A stretch of DNA of 64,000 bases from Ignavibacteriales bacterium (GTDB taxonomy: Bacteria; Bacteroidota; Ignavibacteria; Ignavibacteriales; Melioribacteraceae): the NCBI GenBank assembly GCA_021740915.1, contig JAIOYW010000001.1, positions 124,001 to 188,000 of the forward strand, given 5' to 3'. Each line of letters starts with the position of its first letter. Position 1 is the first letter of the stretch. Under the pieces are notes generated by a model. It was given only the letters and a program-made list of their open reading frames with translations. It searched no databases and had not been told where the DNA came from. This document shows, one piece after another, positions 52,337 through 62,049 of this stretch. A program made the translations under genes and the position numbers.

Positions 52337-52777
52337 ATGAATAAAATAATATTATTAGTATTCAGCCTTTTTCTTTTCGCCTGTTCTGCAAGTGAAGATA
52401 TGCAGGAACAGTCAGATGCAGATGATAATGTCTATGTATTTGATGATGCACAGACTAAACCTGACACAAATGAAACAGTTACATTCGAATTGCCGCCTCC
52501 TGTTGAGGAAGTTCAGGAACCTGAACAACCAACCATTGTTTATGATTATTATGTGCAGGTTGGAGCATTTTCAACAAAGGACAGAGCCGATAAATTTATC
52601 AGTAAAGCTCAGAAACTGACTTCTGAACCATTGAATGTATTCTATGACAATGAAAAGAAATATTTTTTAGTTCAGACTAATCTTCTTTCTGAGAGGGCAC
52701 CGGCGGATATTCTCCTGAAAGAATTATTAAAGCAGGAAGAATTCAAGGATGCTTTCATTAGAAAAGTCAGAAAATGA
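52337..52777 (+). CDS. SPOR-domain lipoprotein
   Basis: A 146-residue lipoprotein: MNKIILLVFSLFLFAC gives a lipobox Cys16. An acidic, proline-rich linker (DEDMQEQ-type start, PPPVEEVQEPEQP) leads to a C-terminal SPOR domain from about residue 73 (YYVQVGAFSTKDRADKFISK and KKYFLVQTNLL). SPOR domains bind denuded glycan strands of septal peptidoglycan, so a division-site location is likely. Its stop overlaps the next start by 4 nt. Confidence 0.82.
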   Translation: MNKIILLVFSLFLFACSASEDMQEQSDADDNVYVFDDAQTKPDTNETVTFELPPPVEEVQEPEQPTIVYDYYVQVGAFSTKDRADKFISKAQKLTSEPLNVFYDNEKKYFLVQTNLLSERAPADILLKELLKQEEFKDAFIRKVRK

Positions 52778-53451
52778 CACCTGATTTACAAAATATACTT
52801 GTCTCGCTGCTCAGCGTTGTCTATGTTTTTGCAGTCGTTGCCATTATGGACAGAGCAGTCAGATCTGGTTTACCGCAGGACATTTCCAGAAAAATTGTTC
52901 ACATCTGTGCCGGTTCCTGGCTGATTTTTTGGTATTTTTTTGACCCTGATGTCACTTCGAGATATTTTAATATTCTCCCTGCAGTTATCTGGTTTATCTT
53001 ACTTTTATTAAAAGGCTTTTTTGCAAAACCTGATGATGAAGCGGTAAAAACAATGACGAGATACGGAGATAAAAGGGAGTTACTTAAAGGTCCGCTTTAT
53101 TTTACATTAATCATGATGAGTATGGGGCTTTTTTATTTCAATACCGAGAAAGCAATTTATGCAATGGGTTTTCTTGGATGGGGTGATGGTATGGCTCCTA
53201 TTATTGGGACACGATTTGGTAAAAATAAATATAGATTTTTTACTGAAAAAAGTCTGGAAGGAAGTCTGTCGTTTTTCATAGCCGGTTCTATTGGAACACT
53301 TTTCTTCTCTTGGTTTCTTCTTGGACATTTCGACCTGACAAAAATACTCCTCATTGGAGCAGGACTTACAATAATTGAAGCGTTGAGTCCAAAAGATCTA
53401 GACAATATAATAATTCCTATTTTTGCTATATTATTGTTGTCCATTATCTGA
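52774..53451 (+). CDS. Phytol/dolichol kinase-like integral membrane protein
   Basis: A 225-residue protein with about six to seven membrane helices. The short signature RKIVHICAGSW, then MGFLGWGDGMAPIIGTRFGK, KSLEGSLSFFIAG and EALSPKDLDNIIIP, match the SEC59/VTE5 group (CTP-dependent dolichol or phytol kinases, related to CdsA). In bacteria such proteins may phosphorylate isoprenoid alcohols; the substrate here is not known. It overlaps the SPOR lipoprotein gene by 4 nt. Confidence 0.78.
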   Translation: MTPDLQNILVSLLSVVYVFAVVAIMDRAVRSGLPQDISRKIVHICAGSWLIFWYFFDPDVTSRYFNILPAVIWFILLLLKGFFAKPDDEAVKTMTRYGDKRELLKGPLYFTLIMMSMGLFYFNTEKAIYAMGFLGWGDGMAPIIGTRFGKNKYRFFTEKSLEGSLSFFIAGSIGTLFFSWFLLGHFDLTKILLIGAGLTIIEALSPKDLDNIIIPIFAILLLSII

Positions 53452-53468
53452 TAAATTAGACTAAAACT

Positions 53469-56087
53469 ATGCATTCTCAAAAATATTTCAGGATTAGATT
53501 AATAATCCTGTCTTTTTTTCTTTCCTGTAACCTGTTCGCACAAATCGAATTTAAAGTTGACTATCAAGAACTAGCTATTATACCCGAAATTACTCCAAGC
53601 GGCATCTATGGCTTGATAAACTGGGGAATTGATAATAATAAACTCTTTATTTTTGATAGAAATAACCGAACAGTCATATATGATTTGCAGAACAAGATAT
53701 CCGTTTCCTCAAATTCCGGGGAAGAATATACGCTTGATGAGAGTTTCGGAATTCACAATTTTTCAAAGTCAGATATACTCTTCAAAAATCCTGATGGCTA
53801 CTATTCCAATCAGAACGATGAATCCCTCAGAATTATCAGAGGGCAGGGTGATGTTAACCTTCAATTCGATGGTCGTGAAATAACAATTAATTATAACTCC
53901 GATTTTGTTGAGCCGATTGGAATAGATTCAGATTCCAGGATTTTCCTTTATTCGGAAAGTATTGTGCGCCATTTTCCACTTGAAGTTATCGGAAATATTT
54001 TGATCCTCAATGAATATGGGGAAATACTTAAAGAATTCCAGGTGCCATTCTATAATTATCTTACGATATCAAAACGTTTCGAAATTGACAGGAACGGGAT
54101 TATTTATCATTTGATAAGCACACCAAATTATTTGGCCTTAAATAAATTTGATCCATGGGCAAATAATGTATTGCAGAAAGAGTATGAAATAAAAAACATT
54201 GCGCCTGTTCACTATTCTGAATATGTGAGCACTGAAGAATATTCTCCGGAATATAAACCTGGTGATGCTGCACTTATTTTTTCAAGCAGAAAAACTGCAT
54301 TATCCCTTGCTGAGGATTATGTTACATATAAATATTTATGTGTTGCTGGAAACCTCGCCCCAAATAACGTAACAGCTCCAGACGGAGATATAGTGAGAAC
54401 TCCTGCATGGCTCATAACCGGATGGAATGGTAAAGTGGCTTATAAATGGGGTGGATTCAACACAATTTCAAGCTATTATTCAGGATTGATAAATAATCGA
54501 TACGCTGGCGATATCAACACCACCGGAGTCTCTTCTTATGCCGTAGGAGTTGATTGTTCCGGATTTGTCAGCAGATGCTGGCAGTTAAGTTATCATTCAT
54601 CAACTAGTATGATGCCTGATATCACGGTACAATATGCATCCTGGAATGATCTTAAACCTGGTGATGCAATCCATAAAATTGGTCATGTGCGATTATTTAT
54701 AAACAGAGAACCGAATGGATCCTTTCGTATTGCCGAGGCATCAGCGCGAGATTGGGCTGTTTCTTACTGGAGTTACACTCCTTCTGACCTTCTTTCCTAC
54801 ACGCCGAGATATTATTCTGGGATGGAAAATTTATATTCAGATGTTGACGTCAAATTGATAAGAGCTCGTTATACTGATGATGGTGATAGTGTAAATCTGA
54901 AATGGTTTTCTGAAATGACAGGAATAAAAGGATTTCGGATTTACTCATCTAATGACGGAAAGAGTTTTAATGCAATTTTTGATGAGAATTCGGTTAATAC
55001 TCCCGAATACTCAATTCCTTCCGGAATCGGAAAGTACTTCAAAATTACTGCAGTTTCAGAGTCGGACGGAGCCGAAAGTTTTTTCTCAAATACTCTTGGT
55101 ATTACCCGGGGGACATCAGAAAGGAAGTGGTTGATAGTTGATGGTTTTGACAGAAATCTTTCCAGCGCAAGTTGGCATGGAAAATCACACAATTTTACAA
55201 TACCATATTTTAAAGTTTTATCCACTGGAAATGAGACCGTGGAGTCAATCCATCACTCCGATTTAACAAATACAGCTTCTGATTATACCGGAATTTACTG
55301 GATTGCAGGTGATGAGAGCACTACGGATACTACATTAAATAATTATGAAAAAGAATTTTTAAGAAATTATCTGCGTAACGGAGGCAATTTATTTATTTCC
55401 GGTAGTGAAATTGGATGGGATCTCTATCAAATGGGAGATAATGACGATAAAGATTTTTACCGGGATTACCTGAAATCAAAATTTGTCTCAGACGATTCAA
55501 ATTCAAAATTGGCCAAGGGTATTATTGGAACACCGTTCGCAGCAGTCAATCTATATTTTGGCCAGATGTATGATGAGGATTTTCCAGATGCAATTGACAC
55601 AGTAAATGGAAGTATTCCGATACTTACTTATTCTACGAATAAAACAGCTGCAATAGCTTATCGGGGTTTATTTCCTCAGGGAAATCTGGACGGGTCTCTC
55701 ATTTACCTTGGATTCCCTCCTGAAACATCAGCAAATGATTCTGCTTTTGCTGAACTGGTTCAAACATCATACAATTACTTTTTGAATATCTCGAAAATTC
55801 CGGAAAGATTACCGACAACTCCGAAAGACTTCGTTCTTTATAATAACTACCCAAATCCTTTTAATCCTGAGACTAACCTTTCGTTTTATCTTAATTCTGC
55901 CCAGACGATAACAATTGATTTATTAACCATGCTTGGTGAGAAAATTAAAACTATTTATGCAGGGACTGTAAAAGAAGGATTCCACAGTTTCAGACTAAGT
56001 AGTTTTGGTCTGAGTTCGGGCATTTATTTCGTAAATTACACTTTAAATAATAAATTTTATTCACAGAAAATAATCCTAACTAAATGA
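53469..56087 (+). CDS. Secreted NlpC/P60-like hydrolase with type IX secretion sorting domain
   Basis: An 872-residue exported protein. Signal RLIILSFFLSCNLFAQ is followed by a beta-propeller-like or unassigned region (to about 270), then an NlpC/P60-like cysteine hydrolase segment with Cys363 in GVDCSGFVSRCW and the His in IHKIGHVRLF. A fibronectin-like part follows (about 460-540), then a region that may be Rossmann-like (WLIVDGFDRN and NGGNLFISGSEIGWDLY). The last 85 residues are a sorting domain with NNYPNPFNPETNLSF, LLTMLGEKI and LSSGIYFVNY. It is probably sent out by the type IX system and may cut peptide bonds in cell-wall material. Confidence 0.82.
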   Translation: MHSQKYFRIRLIILSFFLSCNLFAQIEFKVDYQELAIIPEITPSGIYGLINWGIDNNKLFIFDRNNRTVIYDLQNKISVSSNSGEEYTLDESFGIHNFSKSDILFKNPDGYYSNQNDESLRIIRGQGDVNLQFDGREITINYNSDFVEPIGIDSDSRIFLYSESIVRHFPLEVIGNILILNEYGEILKEFQVPFYNYLTISKRFEIDRNGIIYHLISTPNYLALNKFDPWANNVLQKEYEIKNIAPVHYSEYVSTEEYSPEYKPGDAALIFSSRKTALSLAEDYVTYKYLCVAGNLAPNNVTAPDGDIVRTPAWLITGWNGKVAYKWGGFNTISSYYSGLINNRYAGDINTTGVSSYAVGVDCSGFVSRCWQLSYHSSTSMMPDITVQYASWNDLKPGDAIHKIGHVRLFINREPNGSFRIAEASARDWAVSYWSYTPSDLLSYTPRYYSGMENLYSDVDVKLIRARYTDDGDSVNLKWFSEMTGIKGFRIYSSNDGKSFNAIFDENSVNTPEYSIPSGIGKYFKITAVSESDGAESFFSNTLGITRGTSERKWLIVDGFDRNLSSASWHGKSHNFTIPYFKVLSTGNETVESIHHSDLTNTASDYTGIYWIAGDESTTDTTLNNYEKEFLRNYLRNGGNLFISGSEIGWDLYQMGDNDDKDFYRDYLKSKFVSDDSNSKLAKGIIGTPFAAVNLYFGQMYDEDFPDAIDTVNGSIPILTYSTNKTAAIAYRGLFPQGNLDGSLIYLGFPPETSANDSAFAELVQTSYNYFLNISKIPERLPTTPKDFVLYNNYPNPFNPETNLSFYLNSAQTITIDLLTMLGEKIKTIYAGTVKEGFHSFRLSSFGLSSGIYFVNYTLNNKFYSQKIILTK

Positions 56088-56096
56088 GGTGATAAA

Positions 56097-56531
56097 GTGG
56101 CTTTTTCTCTGAACAAAATCATGTTGATCGGCAATCTCGGGAGAGATGCTGAATTTAGTTTTACCCAAACGACCAATACCCAGATCGGAAAGTTCGCAAT
56201 AGCTACTACTTACAGTTACAAGGGTAAGGACGGGAACTGGGTTGAAGAAACGACCTGGCACAATGTCGTTGTATTTAACCCCTCAGACTTTTATCGTGAT
56301 CAGTTAAAGAAAGGTAAAAGGTTTTTCATCGAGGGAAGATTATCTATACGGGAATACAAGGATAAAGAAGATAAAACTCAAAGATGGACTGAAGTTGTTG
56401 CTGAAAGACTAATCCCTCTGGATCAGCGGGAAGAAAGAGGTGCAAGAATTGCATCTGAAGATAAATCCCCATCTTATGAGGGACAGAATTATCCGCAACA
56501 GACCAATAACGATGATGATTTACCCTTTTAA
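56097..56531 (+). CDS. ssb: Single-stranded DNA-binding protein
   Basis: A 144-residue OB-fold protein: NKIMLIGNLGRDAEF and WHNVVVF are standard, and the tail ends in DDDLPF, the acidic tip that recruits repair proteins. The start is GTG at 56097 with GAGGTGA 4 nt upstream. It is followed after 34 bp by the gldE/corC-like gene. Confidence 0.95.
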   Translation: MAFSLNKIMLIGNLGRDAEFSFTQTTNTQIGKFAIATTYSYKGKDGNWVEETTWHNVVVFNPSDFYRDQLKKGKRFFIEGRLSIREYKDKEDKTQRWTEVVAERLIPLDQREERGARIASEDKSPSYEGQNYPQQTNNDDDLPF

Positions 56532-56565
56532 TCATATGTTTCATAACTGAGGTATTTTTTTATTT

Positions 56566-57873
56566 TTGGAAATTAACTGGCTCTATAACCTAATAACATT
56601 AGCAATACTTTTAGTGCTTTCAGCCTTTTTTTCGGGATCAGAAGTCGCCTTGTTTTCAATTGAAAAAAAAAGGCTGAAAGACATAAAAAAAGACAACGGT
56701 CTCGTTGGAGAATATATTTATGCGCTTCTTGATAACCCCCGCAGGCTGCTGGTGACAATATTGCTCGGCAATACCGCAGTTAATGTTGGAGCATCTATCA
56801 TCGCGGTGAATTTTGCGTTGGATATCGCTCAATTTCACGGACTGGATATAGATTTTATTCTTCTACTCGAAATAATAATTCTGACAATTTTACTGCTCTT
56901 GTTCGGAGAAATCACCCCAAAAATACTCGCAACAAAAAATCCTTTTTTATTTTCAAAAGTAGTGGCTATTCCTCTCTATTGGACTAGTGTTTTAATATAC
57001 CCAGCATCAAAAATATTGTCTGATCTTATAAAGGGTTTTGTTTCAAATTTTTCATATGACAAAACAAAAACAGCATTAAAGGATTCTGAGATAAATGATT
57101 TGGCGGAGATCGGGGTAGAGAAGGGGACTATTGAAGAAAATGAACACGAAATTATTCAGGGATTAGTTGCGTTCAAGCGTATAAGAGTGAGCGAAGTAAT
57201 GACACCACGCGTGGATATTATTGCCGTTAACGAGGACACGAGTTTTGATTCCATGATTGAACTGATCAACGAGTCTGGTCATAGCAGAATTCCTATGTAT
57301 TCAGAGAGTATTGATAATATCAGTGGTATCATTTATGCAAAAGACCTCATTCCATTTATTAAAAGCAGCGGGAACAAAGAAGATTTTTCTTTGAAAAAAT
57401 TGGCAAGAAAAGCATACTTTGTTCCAGGTACAAAAAACATTAACATTCTGATGCAAGAATTTCAGGAAAAAAATCTGCATATCGGAATCGTTGTAGATGA
57501 GTACGGCGGCACATTGGGTTTAATTTCACTTGAAGATATCCTTGAAGAAATTGTAGGTGAAATAAGAGATGAGTATGATGACGAGGAAAATGATATAATA
57601 AAACTGGGAAGCAATACTTTTTCTGTTATTGGGAAAATATCTATCGAAGAACTCAATGAATTGCTTGGCACTGATATAGAATCAGAAAATGATGATTATG
57701 ATACATTGGGCGGATACATTTTTAATATTGCAGGCATCATTCCGAAAGAAGAATTCACATTCAATGACAAAGGCTATTCTTTTACAGTTAAAGAAGTTAG
57801 CAAGCGACGTATCAACCGAGTTCTAATACAAAGGGATCAATCAAAAGAATTTCAGGAGGAAAAAGGTGAATAA
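56566..57873 (+). CDS. CNNM/CorC-family membrane protein (GldE-like)
   Basis: A 435-residue protein with a DUF21/CNNM transmembrane domain (1-190: LSAFFSGSEVALFSIEKKR, LLFGEITPKILA), two CBS domains (about 205-330: VMTPRVDIIAVN, GIVVDEYGGTLGLIS), and a C-terminal CorC/HlyC domain (GSNTFSVIGKISIEEL, DDYDTLGGYIF). The family covers Mg2+ exporters and GldE, a gliding-motility protein; in Flavobacterium gldE also follows ssb, as I recall, so GldE is a fair guess. No gldD is next to it. It starts at a TTG and overlaps the MlaD-like gene by 8 nt. Confidence 0.87.
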   Translation: MEINWLYNLITLAILLVLSAFFSGSEVALFSIEKKRLKDIKKDNGLVGEYIYALLDNPRRLLVTILLGNTAVNVGASIIAVNFALDIAQFHGLDIDFILLLEIIILTILLLLFGEITPKILATKNPFLFSKVVAIPLYWTSVLIYPASKILSDLIKGFVSNFSYDKTKTALKDSEINDLAEIGVEKGTIEENEHEIIQGLVAFKRIRVSEVMTPRVDIIAVNEDTSFDSMIELINESGHSRIPMYSESIDNISGIIYAKDLIPFIKSSGNKEDFSLKKLARKAYFVPGTKNINILMQEFQEKNLHIGIVVDEYGGTLGLISLEDILEEIVGEIRDEYDDEENDIIKLGSNTFSVIGKISIEELNELLGTDIESENDDYDTLGGYIFNIAGIIPKEEFTFNDKGYSFTVKEVSKRRINRVLIQRDQSKEFQEEKGE

Positions 57874-58774
57874 AGAAAGAAAAACAAATTTGAGAGTCGG
57901 GATTGTGGGAGTTCTTGCTTTTATCCTGATGATCTGGATTTTTGGTTGGGCAAAAAACTTTAGTCTGTCTTCTGATTCATTAAAGTTACATATCAGGTTT
58001 GATTCCGTCGCAGGCCTCGAAGAAGGGGACGTCGTTTCAATCAATGGAGTAAGAAAGGGATTTGTGGAAACAATCCGCATTAAGGATGATGGAGTTTATG
58101 TCATCGCAGTTCTGGATAACGACACAAAACTTAAAGCGGATGCTAGTTTTTCAGTAGTAATGCTCGACCTGATGGGCGGGAAAAAAGTTGAGATTGATCA
58201 GGGGACAAGTGAAACACTTCTTGATTTAAAAGATATTCATAATGGAAAATTTGGTGGTGATGTATCAGCTGCAATAACTGCATTGAGTTCGGTTCAGACT
58301 GATATCATTGATATAGTTAAAGAAGTGAAAACGTCCCTTTCAGCGATAAACAGAATTATTTCCGATTCAAGTATCGCCGAAAAACTAAGTGTAAGCTTAT
58401 CCAAGCTTAATAGTGCTCTTGATGAGACAAGAAACCTCATCCGGAACAACAAAGATGATCTAAACACACTTTTGACTTCAACGACCTCAATGACAGACAA
58501 TGTGAATAAATTTCTGACAAAGAATGACGAGGTTATTAATGAGAATCTGAAAAACCTTGATATTCTTATGAAAAACACTAATCAAATAACAGATAAAATC
58601 AAGACAATGATTGAGGAAATCCAGGGTAAAAGGAATAATCTTGGAAAAATCATCTACGATGATGAAATGCTTACTAAACTCCAGACCACTTTGGATAATT
58701 TTAATGAGCTTGCCAAACAGATAAATTCTCAATTAAAGGGAGATGGAATTAAAGTTGATGCGGACATTTTTTAA
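57866..58774 (+). CDS. MlaD-like MCE-domain protein
   Basis: A 302-residue protein anchored by one N-terminal helix (VGIVGVLAFILMIWIFGWA), then an MCE domain (IRFDSVAGLEEGDVVSINGV, RKGFVETIRI). The C-terminal 160 residues are mostly helical (SLSKLNSALDETRNLI, ITDKIKTMIEEI), as in proteins that form MCE hexamer tubes for lipid shuttling. The usual ABC partners (MlaE permease, MlaF ATPase) are not adjacent. The GTG start has AGGAGG 7 nt upstream. It overlaps ggt at its end. Confidence 0.87.
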   Translation: MNKERKTNLRVGIVGVLAFILMIWIFGWAKNFSLSSDSLKLHIRFDSVAGLEEGDVVSINGVRKGFVETIRIKDDGVYVIAVLDNDTKLKADASFSVVMLDLMGGKKVEIDQGTSETLLDLKDIHNGKFGGDVSAAITALSSVQTDIIDIVKEVKTSLSAINRIISDSSIAEKLSVSLSKLNSALDETRNLIRNNKDDLNTLLTSTTSMTDNVNKFLTKNDEVINENLKNLDILMKNTNQITDKIKTMIEEIQGKRNNLGKIIYDDEMLTKLQTTLDNFNELAKQINSQLKGDGIKVDADIF

Positions 58775-60446
58775 AACAATCACACTTGTAGCATTAATAT
58801 ATTTTCAAATTCTATTTGGCGCTTCAAAGGATCCAGTACGCGGCGTGAATGGGATGGTGGTTTCAGCAAGTGATTACGCCTCGGAAATTGGGCTTCAGAT
58901 TTTAATGAAAGGCGGGAACGCAGTTGATGCCGCAGTTGCTACCGGATTTGCACTTTCAGTTTCTTATCCATCTGCCGGGAATATTGGTGGCGGAGGCTTT
59001 TTTGTTATACATTTTTCTGACGGCAAGCAGACTACAATTGACTTTCGTGAAAAAGCTCCGGCTGCTGTACATAAGGATATTTATTTAGATAGTGACGGCA
59101 ATTTTTTACCGGACTTAAGTCAAAAGGGCTGGACATCATCAGGTGTTCCGGGAAGTCCGGCTGGATTGATATTTGCTCACGAAAAGTATGGTTCGTTACC
59201 TTTTGAAGAATTGATTCAGCCTGCAATAGATCTGGCGAGAAATGGAATTATCCTCAGTTACGGAGCAGTTTCATCCTTAAATTCAGTTTATACAGAATTC
59301 CTTAAATATCCAGCTTCTAAAATGATCTTTACTAAAAATGGCGCTAAATATTCTGAAGGCGATACACTTTTTCAAACTGATCTTGCAAAAACACTTGAAT
59401 TCATCAGAGATTTAAAAAAGGATGGCTTCTATAAAGGAAAAACAGCTGATTTGATAGTTAAACAATCAATGGAAAATGGAGGTTATTTAACAAAAGAAGA
59501 TTTGGAAAACTACTCTCCGGTTGAAAGAGTTCCGGTGCGGGGAACTTACCGCGGGTACGATATAATTTCAATGGCACCTCCGTCCTCAGGCGGTGTTGCC
59601 TTAATTGAGGCATTAAATATTCTGGAAAATTATGATCTTAAAAAACTTGGATGGGCTTCAAGCAGTTATATCCATTACATAGTTGAATCTCTCAAACACG
59701 TTTATGCTGATAGAGCTGAGTATTTAGGGGATCCGGATTTTTTTGATGTACCCGCCGATAAGTTGATATCCAAAACTTATTCAAAGGAATTATTTAATTT
59801 AATTGATGAAAAAGCTAAAAGACCTTCAGAAATCTCTCGCTCGACTTTTAATCTTTATGAAAGCCCTCAGACCACTCACTATAGCATTGTTGACAAATTT
59901 GGAAATGCTGTTAGTGCAACTGTAACGTTAAATTCATCGTATGGCAACAAGATTGTTGTGGATGGCGCTGGTTTTATAATGAATAATGAGATGGATGATT
60001 TTAGCTCTAAACCGGGATCACCCAACCAGTTCGGGCTCATTGGTAGTGCAGCAAATAGTATTGAACCAGGCAAACGAATGCTTAGCTCAATGACCCCTAC
60101 CATAATTTTGCAGAATTTAAAACCGGTTCTGATAATTGGTTCTCCAGGTGGTTCCACTATTATCACAACTGTTTTGCAGGTAGTTTTAAATTGTCTTGAT
60201 TTCGGTATGGACATCCAGACAGCTATTGATCTTGGAAGATTCCATAACCAATGGCTGCCGGACAGTATTGATTATGAAGATTTTCTGATTTCGGAAGATG
60301 TGAGGAATAATCTCACAAATAGAGGACATAAATTCGGAAGTAAAACTTCTCTTGGCAGAGCGGAAGGAATACTTTGGGATAGGAAAAATAAAATCTGGAC
60401 CGGTGCCACTGATCCCAGGGGATACGGTAAAGCTGTGGGATATTGA
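58743..60446 (+). CDS. ggt: Gamma-glutamyltransferase / glutathione hydrolase
   Basis: An Ntn hydrolase of about 567 residues with a signal sequence (TITLVALIYFQILFGA), so it acts in the periplasm or outside. It is made as a precursor that cuts itself before the conserved Thr378 (second Thr of QTTHYSIVD), which then becomes the nucleophile. GGNAVDAAVATGFAL and SPGGSTIITTV are standard. It cleaves gamma-glutamyl bonds, for example in glutathione. A second possible start is the ATG at 58758. It overlaps the MlaD-like gene. Confidence 0.93.
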   Translation: MELKLMRTFFKTITLVALIYFQILFGASKDPVRGVNGMVVSASDYASEIGLQILMKGGNAVDAAVATGFALSVSYPSAGNIGGGGFFVIHFSDGKQTTIDFREKAPAAVHKDIYLDSDGNFLPDLSQKGWTSSGVPGSPAGLIFAHEKYGSLPFEELIQPAIDLARNGIILSYGAVSSLNSVYTEFLKYPASKMIFTKNGAKYSEGDTLFQTDLAKTLEFIRDLKKDGFYKGKTADLIVKQSMENGGYLTKEDLENYSPVERVPVRGTYRGYDIISMAPPSSGGVALIEALNILENYDLKKLGWASSSYIHYIVESLKHVYADRAEYLGDPDFFDVPADKLISKTYSKELFNLIDEKAKRPSEISRSTFNLYESPQTTHYSIVDKFGNAVSATVTLNSSYGNKIVVDGAGFIMNNEMDDFSSKPGSPNQFGLIGSAANSIEPGKRMLSSMTPTIILQNLKPVLIIGSPGGSTIITTVLQVVLNCLDFGMDIQTAIDLGRFHNQWLPDSIDYEDFLISEDVRNNLTNRGHKFGSKTSLGRAEGILWDRKNKIWTGATDPRGYGKAVGY

Positions 60447-60820
60447 TGATTCTTGGTTTGGGAACTGATATAATAGAGATATCCAGAATTGAAAAAGTAG
60501 TTTCAAAATTCGGCGATAAATTTCTGGCGAAATTATTTACTTCAAAAGAGATAGAATCCATCCGTGCAAGAAAATACTCTGCTCAGCATATAGCAGGGAG
60601 GTTTGCAGCAAAAGAAGCAATTATTAAAGCTCTTGACCCTGATTGGAATAAAGATTTCACCTGGAAATCGTTGGAAATACTGAACGGACCTTCAGGTGTG
60701 CCAGAAGCTAATACTGTTGGCGATTTTTCAAAAAAAATGCCCGAAAACTCACAAATTCACCTTTCCATCAGCCATTCTGAAAATTACGCAACTGCAGTCG
60801 CAATCCTTGAAACCAGATAA
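60446..60820 (+). CDS. acpS: Holo-[acyl-carrier-protein] synthase
   Basis: Transfers 4'-phosphopantetheine from CoA to acyl carrier protein. GLGTDIIEISRIEK at the start holds the Mg-ligand Asp, and GRFAAKEAIIKAL is the second motif (Glu ligand). Length 124 is normal for AcpS. The ATG at 60446 shares bases with the ggt stop (TGATG). Confidence 0.94.
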   Translation: MILGLGTDIIEISRIEKVVSKFGDKFLAKLFTSKEIESIRARKYSAQHIAGRFAAKEAIIKALDPDWNKDFTWKSLEILNGPSGVPEANTVGDFSKKMPENSQIHLSISHSENYATAVAILETR

Positions 60821-60882
60821 ACTATTTTTAAATATTAATTGTTAAATAATTAGTTTTATTAAATTTTAGATCGGATATAACT

Positions 60883-61974
60883 TTGAATAAAAAACGAGTT
60901 GTAGTTGCAATGAGTGGCGGGGTTGACTCGTCAGTTGCTGCTGCCATGCTCCATGAACAAGGATACGAAATTATCGGGATCACGATGAAAACCTGGGGTT
61001 TTATGGAAGTTGGGGGCGCGCCAAAGCATGAATCGGGATGCTGTAGCCTTGATGCAATTTTTGATGCTAAAAGCGTTGCCAACCTTTTGGGAATACCCCA
61101 TTATACCGTTGATTTCACAGGAGCATTTGAAGAGACAGTAATTAATAATTTTGTAGATGAATACCTTAACGGCAGGACACCTAATCCCTGCGTAGTCTGT
61201 AACAGACTCATCAAATGGGAAGAATTACTTAAAAAGGCGGATGATCTTGATGCATTTTATGTTGCAACCGGTCATTATTCGAACATTGAATACAATAATT
61301 CAGACGGAAGATACATGCTCCGACGCTCAGCCGACCAAAAGAAGGATCAGACTTATGCTCTCTGGGGATTGTCACAGGAAAGCCTTTCCAGAACAATTCT
61401 CCCTCTTGGGAACATGACCAAAAGTGAGGTCAGATTATATGCAGAAAACAATGGGCTGAAAACTGCAAAAAAACCTGACAGTCAAGAGATCTGTTTTGTT
61501 GCTGATAATAATTATGAACGCTTTTTAAGAGAACGAGTGCCAGAATTGATTAATTCCCTACCCAAAGGTGATATGGTTTATAAAGGTGAAGTTATTGGAG
61601 AACACAGAGGCATACCATTTTACACTGTCGGACAGCGCAAAGGATTGGGTATATCAATGGGAAAGCCTGTTTATGTAAAAAAAATAGATCATAATTCCAA
61701 TAGAATTGAAATCGGAGATAAGGATGAGCTTCTCGAAAGAGAATTAACTGCAGTCGATGTAAATTATCTTTCGGTGCCAAAACTTGAAAAGGGAATGACT
61801 GTAAAAGCTAAAATCCGATACGGGGATATTGCAGCTGAAGCTGAAGTAGTTTCCGCTGATGTCAAATCGTTTTCAATTAGATTTTCCTCTCCCAAAAGTG
61901 CTGTTACACCTGGACAGTCAGTAGTACTTTATGATGAAAATTCTTATCTTTTGGCTGGTGGTATTATCAAATAA
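60883..61974 (+). CDS. mnmA: tRNA-specific 2-thiouridylase
   Basis: Adds the 2-thio group to U34 of tRNA-Lys, -Glu and -Gln. It has the PP-loop AMSGGVDSSVAA at residues 9-20, the first catalytic Cys in TPNPCVVCNR and the second Cys in SQEICFVAD. The C-terminal domain has YTVGQRKGLGI. Length is 363. It starts at a TTG. The TAA stop is followed in the same frame by the HNH endonuclease reading frame. Confidence 0.96.
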   Translation: MNKKRVVVAMSGGVDSSVAAAMLHEQGYEIIGITMKTWGFMEVGGAPKHESGCCSLDAIFDAKSVANLLGIPHYTVDFTGAFEETVINNFVDEYLNGRTPNPCVVCNRLIKWEELLKKADDLDAFYVATGHYSNIEYNNSDGRYMLRRSADQKKDQTYALWGLSQESLSRTILPLGNMTKSEVRLYAENNGLKTAKKPDSQEICFVADNNYERFLRERVPELINSLPKGDMVYKGEVIGEHRGIPFYTVGQRKGLGISMGKPVYVKKIDHNSNRIEIGDKDELLERELTAVDVNYLSVPKLEKGMTVKAKIRYGDIAAEAEVVSADVKSFSIRFSSPKSAVTPGQSVVLYDENSYLLAGGIIK

Positions 61975-62049
61975 TTAAATCTCAAGGAAATTAGATTCGA
62001 ACCCGAAGGCAAAATTAAATCCAACCTTAATTCTTTATCCGTTCTTTTA

